Below are positions 23,157 to 33,167 of a stretch of 64,000 nt of DNA, piece after piece (the stretch's first letter is position 1; every line of letters begins with the position of its first letter). Made by a program: the position numbers and the translations under genes. The notes below the pieces were generated by a model that was not told the origin of the DNA, did not search any database, and saw only the letters and a program-made list of their open reading frames with translations. This DNA is from Selaginella tamariscina (Eukaryota > Streptophyta > Lycopodiopsida > Selaginellales > Selaginellaceae): contig PUQB01000249.1 of assembly GCA_003024785.1 (NCBI GenBank), positions 115,471 to 179,470 of the forward strand, in the 5' to 3' direction.

Positions 23157-26100
23157 CTAAATAGATGGTGGAGGATGGAGGTTCCTTGGTAGCATCAATA
23201 AAGAACTTAGTTCACGGGGTGCAAGTGTACGACGTTGCAAATGCTTGACAACTCGAGGATCAGCTCCCAGTACACGCTTGTAAACAAAATACATATGTTT
23301 GCAAGGCACCCACTGACGACCATTGCAGAACTCCGAGCATGAACAAGATGGTGCGCTGCAAATGACAACCCAAGCAGATGTATGGTCGTTGTCACATACT
23401 CTGAAGCGAATGCATGTTGGAGGATCAACCACGTCAACTTCTGCGACATATGCTCCCAACGTCAAACATGCTTCAAAACTTACCTGTTGTTTCTTAGACA
23501 TCCCTAAAGGTGTTCTTGTTGCACGACCACTTGCAGGAACAGGAGGTCCACGAAATTGTGCAGGGGGTGTTGAAAATCCAGTGACTCCAACAGGAACTGA
23601 AGGAACATGAGGTGTTGAAAAACCTGGCACTCCTGCATGAGCTGAAGGAAGCCCAGCTAGCATAAAACCTGATCTTGCCAGATCATTGATCTCCATTGCT
23701 ATCAGCTTCGTGCCCACTTGAACTTTCCAAACCGAGGTAGAAGCTGGCGGAGAAACAATAGTTGGTCTTGGATGTCTGCTGCAAAGCATGTTTGTTGGAC
23801 AAAAATACATCATTTGTGAGCGAAAGCATTCTTCACCAGTTTCTTTGTCATTGTATCTGATCCTTCCAAAAAAACAAGGAGCAGCCACTCGATTACCACT
23901 AGGACTGATCTTTTTGTCACAAGCACTCCACTGACCTCCTGAAGAGGGAAAGCCTGCCAGACATTTCACAGAACTTCTTTCACCACATCTTCTAATCGCC
24001 CATTGTCCAGGTGTAACATCTTGTTCTTCAACCAGAACATATTCTTCATGTTCTTCTGCAAGTTGAAAATCCAATCGTCGCTTCCGTCTACACTGTGTTG
24101 GAATAACCTGTTCACTATAGAAGATGTCCGGTCGGTGGGATCGTTCAGCCTCTGACCCCATATTTCTTTGCACAGTGCGATGTTCAACATTCGTGGCAGC
24201 CACAAAAGCAGTATCCTGCATGCTTGATGGAGCAACATCTTCAACTAAGTCGATGATAACCTTTGCTGTAGGTGTTGTTGAGTTAGCATTTGACATTCTT
24301 CTCTCGAACCTTGCTGAGAGCTCCTCTGAAGTCGGCCCGGAACCACTATACCTTCCATCTCTAAAAGCCTTCACAAGAGCACATTGTCGCACTGATTCAG
24401 TCAGGTCGTGGATTGTAGCTTGGTACAATGAAATGTATTTTGAATCTCTAGCCCTCCTCCATCTTCCGTGAACAGACTCCGACTGGTTTGTCATGGGCAC
24501 AACCCTTGCAGCATTCTCCGGCATGCTTTCAAGAACAACATTTGAAATATGATTCTTCTGTCTTTCCCACCATGAAAACCACGTCTGCATAACTCCAACA
24601 TCCTTCACATTTTCATTCCAAAAGCGGAAAAGATTATTTTCAATTTCTTCACGATCAGTTGTTGATGTGGCTGTTGGCCATGATCTCAAAAGTTGAAGAT
24701 GTTGTTGTTGATGTTCAAGAGGGACCCACTTCCTTGTCACACGTTGTATGGCTTGTTCATAGTGAAAGATACAGCTCCGTTCACGTCCAGGAATTTCTTG
24801 GCCATTAAAGAACACATTCCTAATTGCTTGCCAGATCGCTCCTGCTTCATCGGACATAAACCCAGCGAACTGCACATTGTAGATTCCCTTCTCGGAACAG
24901 ACATCCAACATAGCACGAAAAAACTTCTCCACAGCTCCAGCCGTTTGTCTCTTCATGTCACCATAAGCAATGGTGGATAATCGGCGCACACTATAAAATA
25001 ATCAAAGAGTTAAGCAAACAACAAAAAGATAACATCTTACTTTGGGTCGTAAACATGCAATGCCAGAGTGATCCACTTATCAACAACACGGTGTGTGTGA
25101 TCAAGTAGAACCCAACTCTTCTGCAAAGGGCCAAGAGGAGGTTGGCACATCCTTACATAATCGATTCCAGAACCTGGCCCTGAAACCGTCATCTTAAAAA
25201 CTAATGCCTGGTCGTCTGAACCACGGAAATTCATCCCAGGATAGTGAATCACGTGGATGAATGGGATAGACAACCTTCGTTTCAGCTCCAATAATCCATC
25301 AATATTCTCTGGCATTTCAGCAGCAGTTCTCTTTGCGGACGCTACCCATTGACGAACTCTGCATCAAAGGTATTATCAAAGAATGCTCAGCACAAAGTAA
25401 AACTCTAATTGTACCTTCGATTGTTTGATAATGGTTGCAAATGATCCATGAGCTTATCCCAACTTCCAGGCTCAGAATTATCTAATAGGAAACCAAAGAT
25501 AGCATCTTTACATGCTGCCATTTCGATGACTCTTGGACTAGCTCTGGGAGTTCTTTCTGTTGCATTCTGGACCGCCATATGCATTTCTTCTGTTCGATGC
25601 AGAAACACCATCACCCACTGGATGTGAATGTTTTCCCTGGTGGATAAACAATCTAGTCTTGGTTATGTCGTCTGGGAAAACGCAAAACGCCACAGCATGA
25701 CAAACTTCAAGGCACAATGGATTTTCTTTACAGAAAAAACATGTCAATCCTTTTGCCAGTTTGTCGATTGAAGGTGGGGAAACAATACATCCTTTCCATT
25801 TAGTGCAGTTCGGAAATCCTGCCTTAGAAGCAGGGCAGTCCGGGTTGATACAGCAAAGGCTCCCAACACATTTGCTCCTGGACACCCTCGCTTGAAAATT
25901 CCAGTTGCTGGTCGTTCCTGCTGTCCAGGTATGTCCATCCTCTTTCCGATTCATTCCTTTGTATTTGTATTCGGAAGGAGGGAGCTCAAAAATGACATCC
26001 CCATCATACGCAATAGGCAATTCATTTGTATGAATGATCGTGGAACCCTCGATAAGAATTCTTCCCTTTTTGCAGGTATTAGAAGTGAAAAGGTCCTTCA

Positions 26101-26391
26101 ACGTTGAGTATTCAGAGTCAGAAGCAACGACAAGCTTAAACAATGGTCCTTCATCCGGTAACAAAACATATCCTGGATTATCCTTCCCCCAGCATCTTGG
26201 TCCTCGTTTATTTCGATCTCTAAAGCAGATTGCCCATGAAGAAGTTTAAAAAGACGAACACTTTGCCAATCAAAAATGCCAAAGAACGTTCTAATCTGAT
26301 TAGTAAGAATGATTCCAACACCATCTATCACAGGAACATCGTGATCCAAATTGCCGTAAACAATCCTGGCCATTTTGCAAGCAGTTACCAC
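23157..26391 (-). CDS. MULE transposase (zinc region, DDE core, SWIM finger)
   Basis: The likely start is at 26,391 or the next Met (MARIVYGN). A frame change lies near 26,180. At about 25,540-25,860 there is a Cys/His-rich region (CCINPDCPASKAGF, two further Cys, then GKHSHP) resembling the WRKY/GCM1-type DNA-binding zinc domain of many MULE transposases. Introns are 25,359-25,414 (56 bp) and 24,991-25,040 (50 bp). The core has WVLLDHTH (first Asp) before intron 2. After it come FAGFMSDEAGA (second Asp) and ERSCIFHYEQAI (C..H, then Glu), fitting the MULE DDE pattern. A 610-aa open frame runs from 24,989 to 23,157. It includes an unassigned Cys-rich stretch and a C-terminal SWIM finger CSCSEF..VPCKHMYFV. 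All catalytic positions appear kept, but the N-terminal frame change may disable it. Confidence 0.8.
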
Positions 26392-27105
26392 AAACGTGAC
26401 AGAAAAACAACAGCATTACTAATCATCTTTTGGTAAATATCGGATATTACCATTTCAAAAATTCACAATCATGACTCAACGTGGGCGAATATTTAATTCA
26501 AGGAAACGTATAGATCTTAGATGCTAATATAGTATAGCACTTCACGTAGAGATAGAGCAATCTTTATTGTCTTTTAAATAAATGTGTGTCTAATCTACAT
26601 TCATCTGACATATTTATTTATGACTTGTTTATATTCTGTTAATTTATTTAATAATTATTATTATTTGATAGTATTTTATAAATGTGTACTATTGTAGACA
26701 TTATAAATACATATTTTTACACGAATATTTATTTAATTATATAATAATATGTTTTTTTAACATACAAATTTTACTTAAATATGTGTTTGTATTTGTATCC
26801 TTTTATATATGTTATTTATCGCAAGTATTGTATATACTGTTGCATGGTTTGATTAAACACAGTTTTATGGTTAAGGTCAAAGGGTTAAGGTTAGTTTTAG
26901 GGTAAAGGTTTAGGGATTTCTTCTCCATTCTCCATTGCCGAGAGGGCACTTTTGTTTTTTTTCGCGGCGCTCTTGTTCTCCATTTGCCGACAGAGGCTAG
27001 TGTGAACGTCACGGCGACATGGCTATACGTAAAATCTTATGTATATTCAACATCAATTTCTGTACATGTATGTGCAAATTCAGTAGGATTTCTTTATTCA
27101 CCAAT

Positions 27106-27106
<1 letters not shown>

Positions 27107-27143
<37 letters not shown>

Positions 27144-27184
27144 GCCGATTTCGGCAGGAATTTTGTGTGTGTGTGTGTGTGTGT
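27107..27184. repeat. CA array - hairpin - TG array
   Basis: About 34 bp of CA repeat, then CCTGCCGA-TT-TCGGCAGG (27,141-27,158, perfect 8-bp stem), AATTTT and about 20 bp of TG repeat. The whole block can fold into one long hairpin, and the alternating arrays are Z-DNA-prone. Confidence 0.8.
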
Positions 27185-27365
27185 TCGCACACACACACAA
27201 ATAACATTTATACACACAAGCAACATTACACATACACACACAAGCAACATCATACACATACACAAACAAGCAACATTACACATACACACACAAGCAACAT
27301 CATACACATACACACACAAGCAACATGATACACATACACACACAAGTAACATTTTACACACACGT
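27185..27365. repeat. Minisatellite of about 24-27 bp units
   Basis: At least six imperfect repeats share an ACACACAAGCAACAT core, with ATTACACATAC or CATACACATAC between them. They look expanded from the adjacent CA array. Related short units recur near 27,690-27,760. Confidence 0.75.
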
Positions 27366-27459
27366 ATCACATTATGATATTATATATACAACATTAGACT
27401 TGTATACATGTGTGTGTGTGTGTGTGTGTTTATATATATAAATACATACTTAAAAAGAC

Positions 27460-27469
27460 TTGTTTACAT

Positions 27470-27514
<45 letters not shown>

Positions 27515-27580
27515 TATATATATATATATTATATATATATTATATTATACTTATATATATATATAAGTATATGAATCTAA
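27460..27580. repeat. AT dinucleotide array
   Basis: About 120 bp of nearly pure TA repeats with minor interruptions, ending in a short palindrome around ACTTATATATATATATAAGT. Prone to cruciform formation and length errors. Confidence 0.85.
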
Positions 27581-27972
27581 GACTTGTATATATGAGATGA
27601 CGCTTTTCGTTTGTATATACATACATGTGAATAGATATGAATATACCCATATTCAGAATCTCTCTCTCACACACACACATCACAAAACACACAAAACAAC
27701 ATTGCACACATACACACACAAGTAACATTATACAGTGAGCACACACACAAACAACATTACACATGTACAAATATGTATGTGTGTGCGTGCGTGTCCATAT
27801 ATATTGATAGGCATACATATACAGTAAATGTGTGTCCATAAATTAGAACAACTCACCACACACTCTTATTAGTTGTTGTAATTGCAGAATGAGGCAAGGA
27901 CAAGTAAGAGACTGCGAGATAAATACAAGACTTTGATAATTCAGGAACATACGTCAAGAAGCTCTTGTAGAT

Positions 27973-30900
27973 ATGGCTCCAAAACCTCGTGGCAAGAAAG
28001 GAGGCCGAGGAGGTGCCAAGCAACAACTGCACGCGAGAGATGATGCTGACGAACACTGAACTGTGGATAGTTGCAAGTCATTGATGAACATGCTATGGTA
28101 AGTGAATGGATGCCTAAGATAGGGAGATCGCAGGAAGCTCTGCAGAACACGGTAATGTAGATGAAGTACCGGACATTGATCTTGGCAGTAAAGCGTTCAA
28201 CAAAAGAGGAAACTGGATGCTCCTGAGGATGTTGCCGAATCATATGCAATTCCGGAACGGCTGACACTTGAGGCTCCATCCAAGCTTCTTCGGGATCTTG
28301 TTATTCGGTATGACACGGATATTGACACATCGCTACAAGGACGAGACCACTACGTTCCAGTTGAGCTTGGCGAGCCTCCGCATATCCCGGTTCACAGGTT
28401 GCTCCACACCAACGTTTGAGGAATGTCACTAAGGATGGCGTGAAAGACCTTGTTGATGGATTAGAGCTGAAGGATTTTACCAGGAGACGTCGATGTTCAC
28501 CTTATCTTTCGAACCACAGCTAAGTGCAGACGAACGCCGAAGCTGGAATGAGTCAGAAGCACAGGTAGATAGAGAGTTTGAAGCGATTTGCATAAGCCAG
28601 CATTTTCTGCGTGGTACCGATTTTTAAAGATGCAAAGTTTCTGGTGTGGGATGGGAATCATCGTCGGGTTGCTTTGAACACTCTGCTTGCTGAAGAGCCA
28701 GGCTTGAAATGGACTTTGCGTGTACGTGCAACACTCATAGCATCCACAGCACAGGAGGAGAAGAGACTGATCGCTGCTTGCAATCGGTTGAATGAGTAAG
28801 TGACTTGTTTGTTTCATTATTTAAATACTAAACAAATGTTGTTTTGTTTTGCAGAGCAACTGCTCGTGTGGTTCCTACAACGATCATTCACACCTTGCAG
28901 TTCTTACGGAATTATTGTCTGAAGTTGCAGATCTTTCTATCGATCATGTTCTTCGCGGGATGCCAGAGGAAGATAGAAAAGCTGTGGAAGTGTGGAGATC
29001 GAACAGAAAAGAAGACGTTTGGTACGAGTATCCAAAGACGACATTGGTGAAGATTTTTTGGGAGGTAATCTTTTCTTCTTCTTTTGATCGTTTTTTGATT
29101 TTCGGTTTGTTTTGCAGAATCAACTAAAGCGACAAATCGCTACAAAACTTGCGAACAAGAAACCAAACCAGATAGAATCTCAAATCCTCTCAGCGTTTAC
29201 AAGACATTCACCGTTTGAATGAACAAATTCCTCACCATTGCTGATCCGGCGGTCGCAAAGATTGGTTCAAGGCGATCACAGATATCACTATCAAACCATC
29301 GACGAAGCAAATAACCTGGAGAAGCTTCAAATGCTCGCGAAGTCCCAGCTTCCTTCCAACGTCAAGGTTGATATCCTTGGAAGCTTGTGCACATTCAAGA
29401 ACGTGGCGTTCTTGAGAAGCTGGTGAACATGACGGAGAAAGACAAGAAGGAAGGTGTCACCGGCTGGCCTGACAAGGACTTCATCAAGTTTTTGCACATC
29501 TTTACTTACTGGTTCCAGGTAATTTAATATTTATATTTTTCATTTTTATTCGTTTTATCGTGCCAGGTCGGGAGGCAGCTAAAGAGCTTTTGGTCGAGCA
29601 TGAGCAGTAGTTAGAGTTTATGGCATGGTATACGAAGATGCACAATGAAATTAAGTTGGATATGTACCAGAACATGCTCGAGAACAAGGAGTTCGGTGCG
29701 ACAATTCCACCTCTCGACTATTTGAGCTGGAAAAATCTGCAAAAAGAATGGCATTCAGGCAAGTCTTTTTTTTGTTTCTTTACAGATTTTTATCTATTTT
29801 TCAGGTTTTTAAAATGGAAAAACGATGCACTCCCTGAAGATTTCAAAGAGTGGATGGATGTTACCAAGGATTCTAGCATGTGGAGCCGGTTGTTACGTGA
29901 TATCAGTGATTACGAAGTGGAACACTGTCCTTTCTGGCTGGATTTCCTTCCTGGTGACTGTCCCGAATGGGAGATGGCCAGCTATAAGATACACAAGGAT
30001 GATCGGCGAGAGCTATTATGGAAGAACGACAGTGCAAGGAAGCTCCATGTGAAGATGGATATCAGGTATGCTAGATCGGCGAGCAAGGTCAGCAAGGGAC
30101 AGCTTCTTCTTCAGCCCCATCCTTCATCTCGGCTGGATTGGAAGAAGATGATATGTTGAGGATGGTGATGCCTGAGAAGGGAAATGGAAGCTGGGAAATC
30201 ATTCATGCAGATTCAGAGAACCTTGCAGTCCAGTACTTCAAAGCCGGAAGGCCTTTTCCGTCAGGATTGAAGGAGCTTGAGGATTGGATCGTGAGTCACA
30301 AGTCAAGTTGGACTATTCATGTGTTTGGTGCGAAGCCTCCACCAAAATGCATCCAGGGAGCTGTTGATCTCGTTGTCATCGACCCGCCTACCGGATGCGT
30401 TGCTGAGGCAGGCGGGATGGTGGATCAATACACGAAGTTCTCGGATGCTTTGCTGAAGAACTTGGTGAACCTTGCTTTCGGGATATTAGACAGAGCTGGC
30501 CATGTGGTAGTGTTTGTGCTACCGGATGATGTTCTAGCTTTGAAGAACACTGCAGAAACTTGCAAGCTAAAGTTTCTGCAGATGAGTTATGTGCACACGA
30601 CAAAGTCATGGGGATACCGTTTCTCTAGAAAGGTAATTCTTCTTTTTGAGAATGTCATTTTTTAATGTTTTTTTTTCAGGAAAGCATCATTGCCATGTGT
30701 ATTTTTGGTTCCCCCTACTCTAAGGTTGCCAAGAACAAGGAGATCTTGGACACTCGCTACACTCTTCTTTTGATGAGCCAGAAGATTTCCAGCTCCCATG
30801 GTATAATGTTGTTTGTTATTTCTCATGTTCTAATATTGTAACTTTCAGGATTTCAATTGGCCCGAAATCTCCCAAGTTGTTTGCGATGCTAGTGGAGAAG

Positions 30901-31497
30901 CTCACAAAGCCTGGTGGAACTGTCGTGGATCTAACAGTGGGAACCGGTGCTAGTATTCTTGCAGCTTTTCACACAGGGAGACATGGTTATGGAATCGACA
31001 TCAACAAGGATCTGGTTTTAGCAGCCAGAGATGTCTTCAGGAAGGTCATTCCAAGTGTTACATGAAGGTGGTGGGGATGATCAAGTTGTTTCCATGATTA
31101 CTCCTTTTGATGAGTGGAAGAGGGCCATGGAAACAGAAGCACAGGATTTGCCTTTGGCTAGCGACAACGATGGAGACCAGGATCCGCCTTCTCGAAACGA
31201 CAGGATGTTGTTACAGAAGTCCGTGGAGCACAACGACGAGTCATCAGATGAGTCAGCAGAAGAGAGATCATACGAGTCATCAGATGATGAGTGAGATTTG
31301 TTTTTCATTTCTTTGGTTTTAAACTTTAATATGTTTTCAGTATTGTTCTACCAGACTACGCTAATCAGATGGCAAAGAAAATGGTTGAAGAGTTCGAAGT
31401 TTACGAAGACAGATTTTGGAGAAACGTTCACGACACCGTAACAATGCATTCATTAACGACGAGGCACTGGCTGGTGGAAACGAGTCTTCATGATTGA
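27973..31497 (+). CDS. ParB-like domain fused to a beta-order DNA methyltransferase
   Basis: A plausible start at 27,973 gives a basic, AT-hook-like N-terminus (PKPRGKKGGRGG); the exon order to about 28,200 is unclear. A coding stretch at 28,207-28,420 ends in IPVHRLLHTN. A frame change leads to NVTKDGVKDLVDGL, and VWDGNHRRVAL lies at about 28,650. These fit a ParB N-terminal domain with a GxHRxxA-like box. Introns are 28,796-28,854, 29,065-29,117, 29,519-29,566, 30,633-30,679, 30,801-30,848 and 31,291-31,340 (47-59 bp). The catalytic motif DLVVIDPPTG (about 30,370) precedes the AdoMet-binding VVDLTVGTGASILAA (about 30,915). This is the order of beta-class N6-adenine or N4-cytosine methyltransferases. 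An acidic ESSDESAEE tail and a last exon ending at 31,497 follow. Frame changes near 28,415, 28,900, 30,080 and 31,055 suggest decay or sequence error. The exact base methylated cannot be read. Confidence 0.65.
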
Positions 31498-31699
31498 GTT
31501 ATGTTTTATTGTAATTTTTATTTAGTTTGATGCGGTATTTATATAAAAATATAATTATAGTTATAAATATAAATAAAAAAAAAAAATAAATATAAATATA
31601 AATATATAAATATATATGTCAGATTAACCCCCAAATTTGTGAAACTTACACATTACCATGCCGCCATGATTGCCCGCCCGCGCCGCACCGAAATATTCT
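31498..31699. other. AT-rich 3' region of the methyltransferase gene
   Basis: AT-rich with an A-run near 31,575; a likely 3' UTR and polyadenylation area. No other feature is seen before the right terminal repeat. Confidence 0.5.
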
Positions 31700-31794
31700 T
31701 TTATACAAAAACGAATATTCTATACGGAATGGAATATTCCGGTATGACGGAAATCCGTACGCTCGGCAAACTGCGCTCGAGGAAATGTCGGATC
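31700..31794. repeat. Right imperfect terminal inverted repeat
   Basis: Reverse-complement partner of 22,807-22,900, sharing the CGAG..GCAG, CGAGC and GAATATTCGTT blocks. It is followed at 31,795-31,804 by the second copy of CGTCCTCAGG. Confidence 0.6.
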
Positions 31795-31845
31795 CGTCCT
31801 CAGGCTGCTTCCGCTCCCAAGCTCAAAACGGTGAGAAGACGCCAT

Positions 31846-33059
31846 AGCCGCGACCTATGAACCCTAGGTTTCTAAAATATCTAATGGAATATACCTAGGA
31901 TATGCTTGGACCTATGGACAGCCTCGGAATCCGCGTATTCTCCGGCGTAGAGACAGTCCGGGTTAGCACTGTCATGGCCGTTACGTTAACTAAAAACCCT
32001 TCGGTTCGCATGTACTCTGGTCCTCGGGACTCTTTTTACCCTCGTGGGCCACATGTAATATTAAAGGCATATTTAATCACCTTGGCGAAAGAATATAGTT
32101 TGATTATTTAATAAATATAAATATAAATAATTAAGATTTTTAATTTTATTTATTTTATAAAAAATTTATAAAATTGAGAAATTACAATTTTAATTTATAT
32201 TTATTTATTTTAAGAATAAAATTTATTAAATTTAAATTAATGACATGAAGTAAATATGTCTCACCCTTGCCTTCACCCTCACACGAGGGTGAAGGCACAT
32301 GTGAACCGCCTCTTCATGCGGCCCTCACCAAGGAGAGGGATTAAAATTCATGGTTACAGTCGGCCCCACTAAACTAATCCTGACAACTTTTTATTTACAG
32401 AGTTATCCAACATATAATTAACGGATATCAAGGAAAATTACATAATAACATATACATTGCAAAAATCAAAATATGAAAATTTCTTGTTATATAAACATAC
32501 ATTTGGATAAATAAAAAAAATAGTTTTTTTTCATTTTAATTTGTTAATATATTTAATGAGTTTAATTTTATTGTATTTAGCGTATAAGAACTATCCTTGA
32601 GAGAGCTTTGGCTTAATTATTTTTTAAATTTTACTTTTATAATAATGAAAATATTAAATAAAAATCCTAAAATTAAAATAATTTCTATTTTAACTTTTAA
32701 TTTAGTAATGTATTAAAGTAATTATGTGTTGATTTCATAAGGATATTTATATAAAATTAAAAATGTATTTTTTTGTGTGTGTGTGTAAATACCATAAAAA
32801 TTATGTGCGTGTGTAGAGAGAGAGAGAGATACATATACATGTTAACATTATATGCTTGTGTTTATTAGTAATAAAAGCATATAATAATTGTAAACAATAG
32901 TAGAATATAATAAATATGTATGTATATGTATTTATGATATACATAAAAGCATCGATATAATATATTTAATATATCTAATAATACAACTTGTCCATACGTA
33001 ATATAAATTATACATTGTATATCTCTATCACTTTTAATATGACTTGGAAGATAATGAGG
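31846..33059. other. AT-rich upstream region of NTPase copy C
   Basis: Near-identical duplicate of 2,219-3,480, including the GCCTTCACCCTC hairpin and the TG/GA microsatellites. It contains no gene. The start of copy C is at 31,845. Confidence 0.65.
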
Positions 33060-33167
33060 CGAATACTCCAAGGAAGCAACAATAGCATATATTTCTTATC
33101 ACTTTTAATATGACTTGGAAGATAATGAGGCGAATACTCCAAGGAAGCAACAATAACATATATCTCT
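33026..33167. repeat. 71-bp direct tandem duplication
   Basis: A block starting TATCACTTTTAATATG occurs twice with a 71-bp period. The other unit (about 3,461-3,530) has it once, so it arose after the 20-kb duplication or was lost in unit 1. Confidence 0.8.

Larger units (their letters stand above)
26392..27972. promoter_or_regulatory. Divergent intergenic region between transposase and methyltransferase
   Basis: About 1.6 kb lie between the two head-to-head genes, so promoters for both should be here. It is AT-rich at first, then has a TTTAGGG/TTAAGG-like stretch at about 26,876-26,916, CA/TG arrays, a minisatellite and a long AT array. No protein-coding gene is credible; ORFs in the CA/TG arrays are low-complexity artefacts. 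Confidence 0.5.
22807..31794. mobile_element. Mutator-like element carrying transposase and ParB-methyltransferase genes
   Basis: The 8,988-bp insertion is delimited exactly by comparison with copy A and by the 10-bp duplication. The ends are imperfect inverted repeats. Both share a CGAG-N-GCAG block followed by CGAGC, then GAATATTCGTT further in, with additional GAATATTC motifs at 22,965-22,985. Two divergent multi-intron genes lie inside: transposase (minus) and ParB-methyltransferase (plus). No copy or fragment of either gene occurs elsewhere in the window. Confidence 0.9.
19777..31845 (-). pseudogene. Crinkler/RHS-type P-loop NTPase, copy C, split by two insertions
   Basis: The start codon and first residues lie at 31,805-31,845. 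They are separated from the rest by the Mutator-like element at 22,807-31,794. A second insertion, the solo LTR at 21,417-21,995, splits exon 1 again. The remainder has exon 2 at 20,262-20,770, intron 1 at 20,771-20,847, intron 2 at 20,205-20,261 (57 bp) and exon 3 below 20,204. It has a CAG-to-TAG stop immediately before the SSGWGKSR P-loop (near 22,399) and a 4-bp deletion near 22,762. It shares the frame change with copy A. A 7-bp duplication near 19,812 creates an early stop, while the ancestral stop would be at 19,777. Clearly dead. Confidence 0.8.

Noticed and set aside
26870..26920. Interstitial telomere
   Set aside because: Only a few degenerate TTTAGGG-like units; too short and impure.
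27185..27365. Regular short repeats that could be mistaken for a CRISPR array
   Set aside because: Units are imperfect expansions of a CA microsatellite, the spacers are not unique, and the context is eukaryotic.
27009..27377. ORFs of 60-114 aa in the CA/TG repeats
   Set aside because: Pure low-complexity Thr-His or Cys-Val translations of microsatellites; open in several frames on both strands.
29759..29804. GC-AG intron in the methyltransferase gene
   Set aside because: The boundaries look plausible but splicing breaks the frame, whereas reading through keeps it open.
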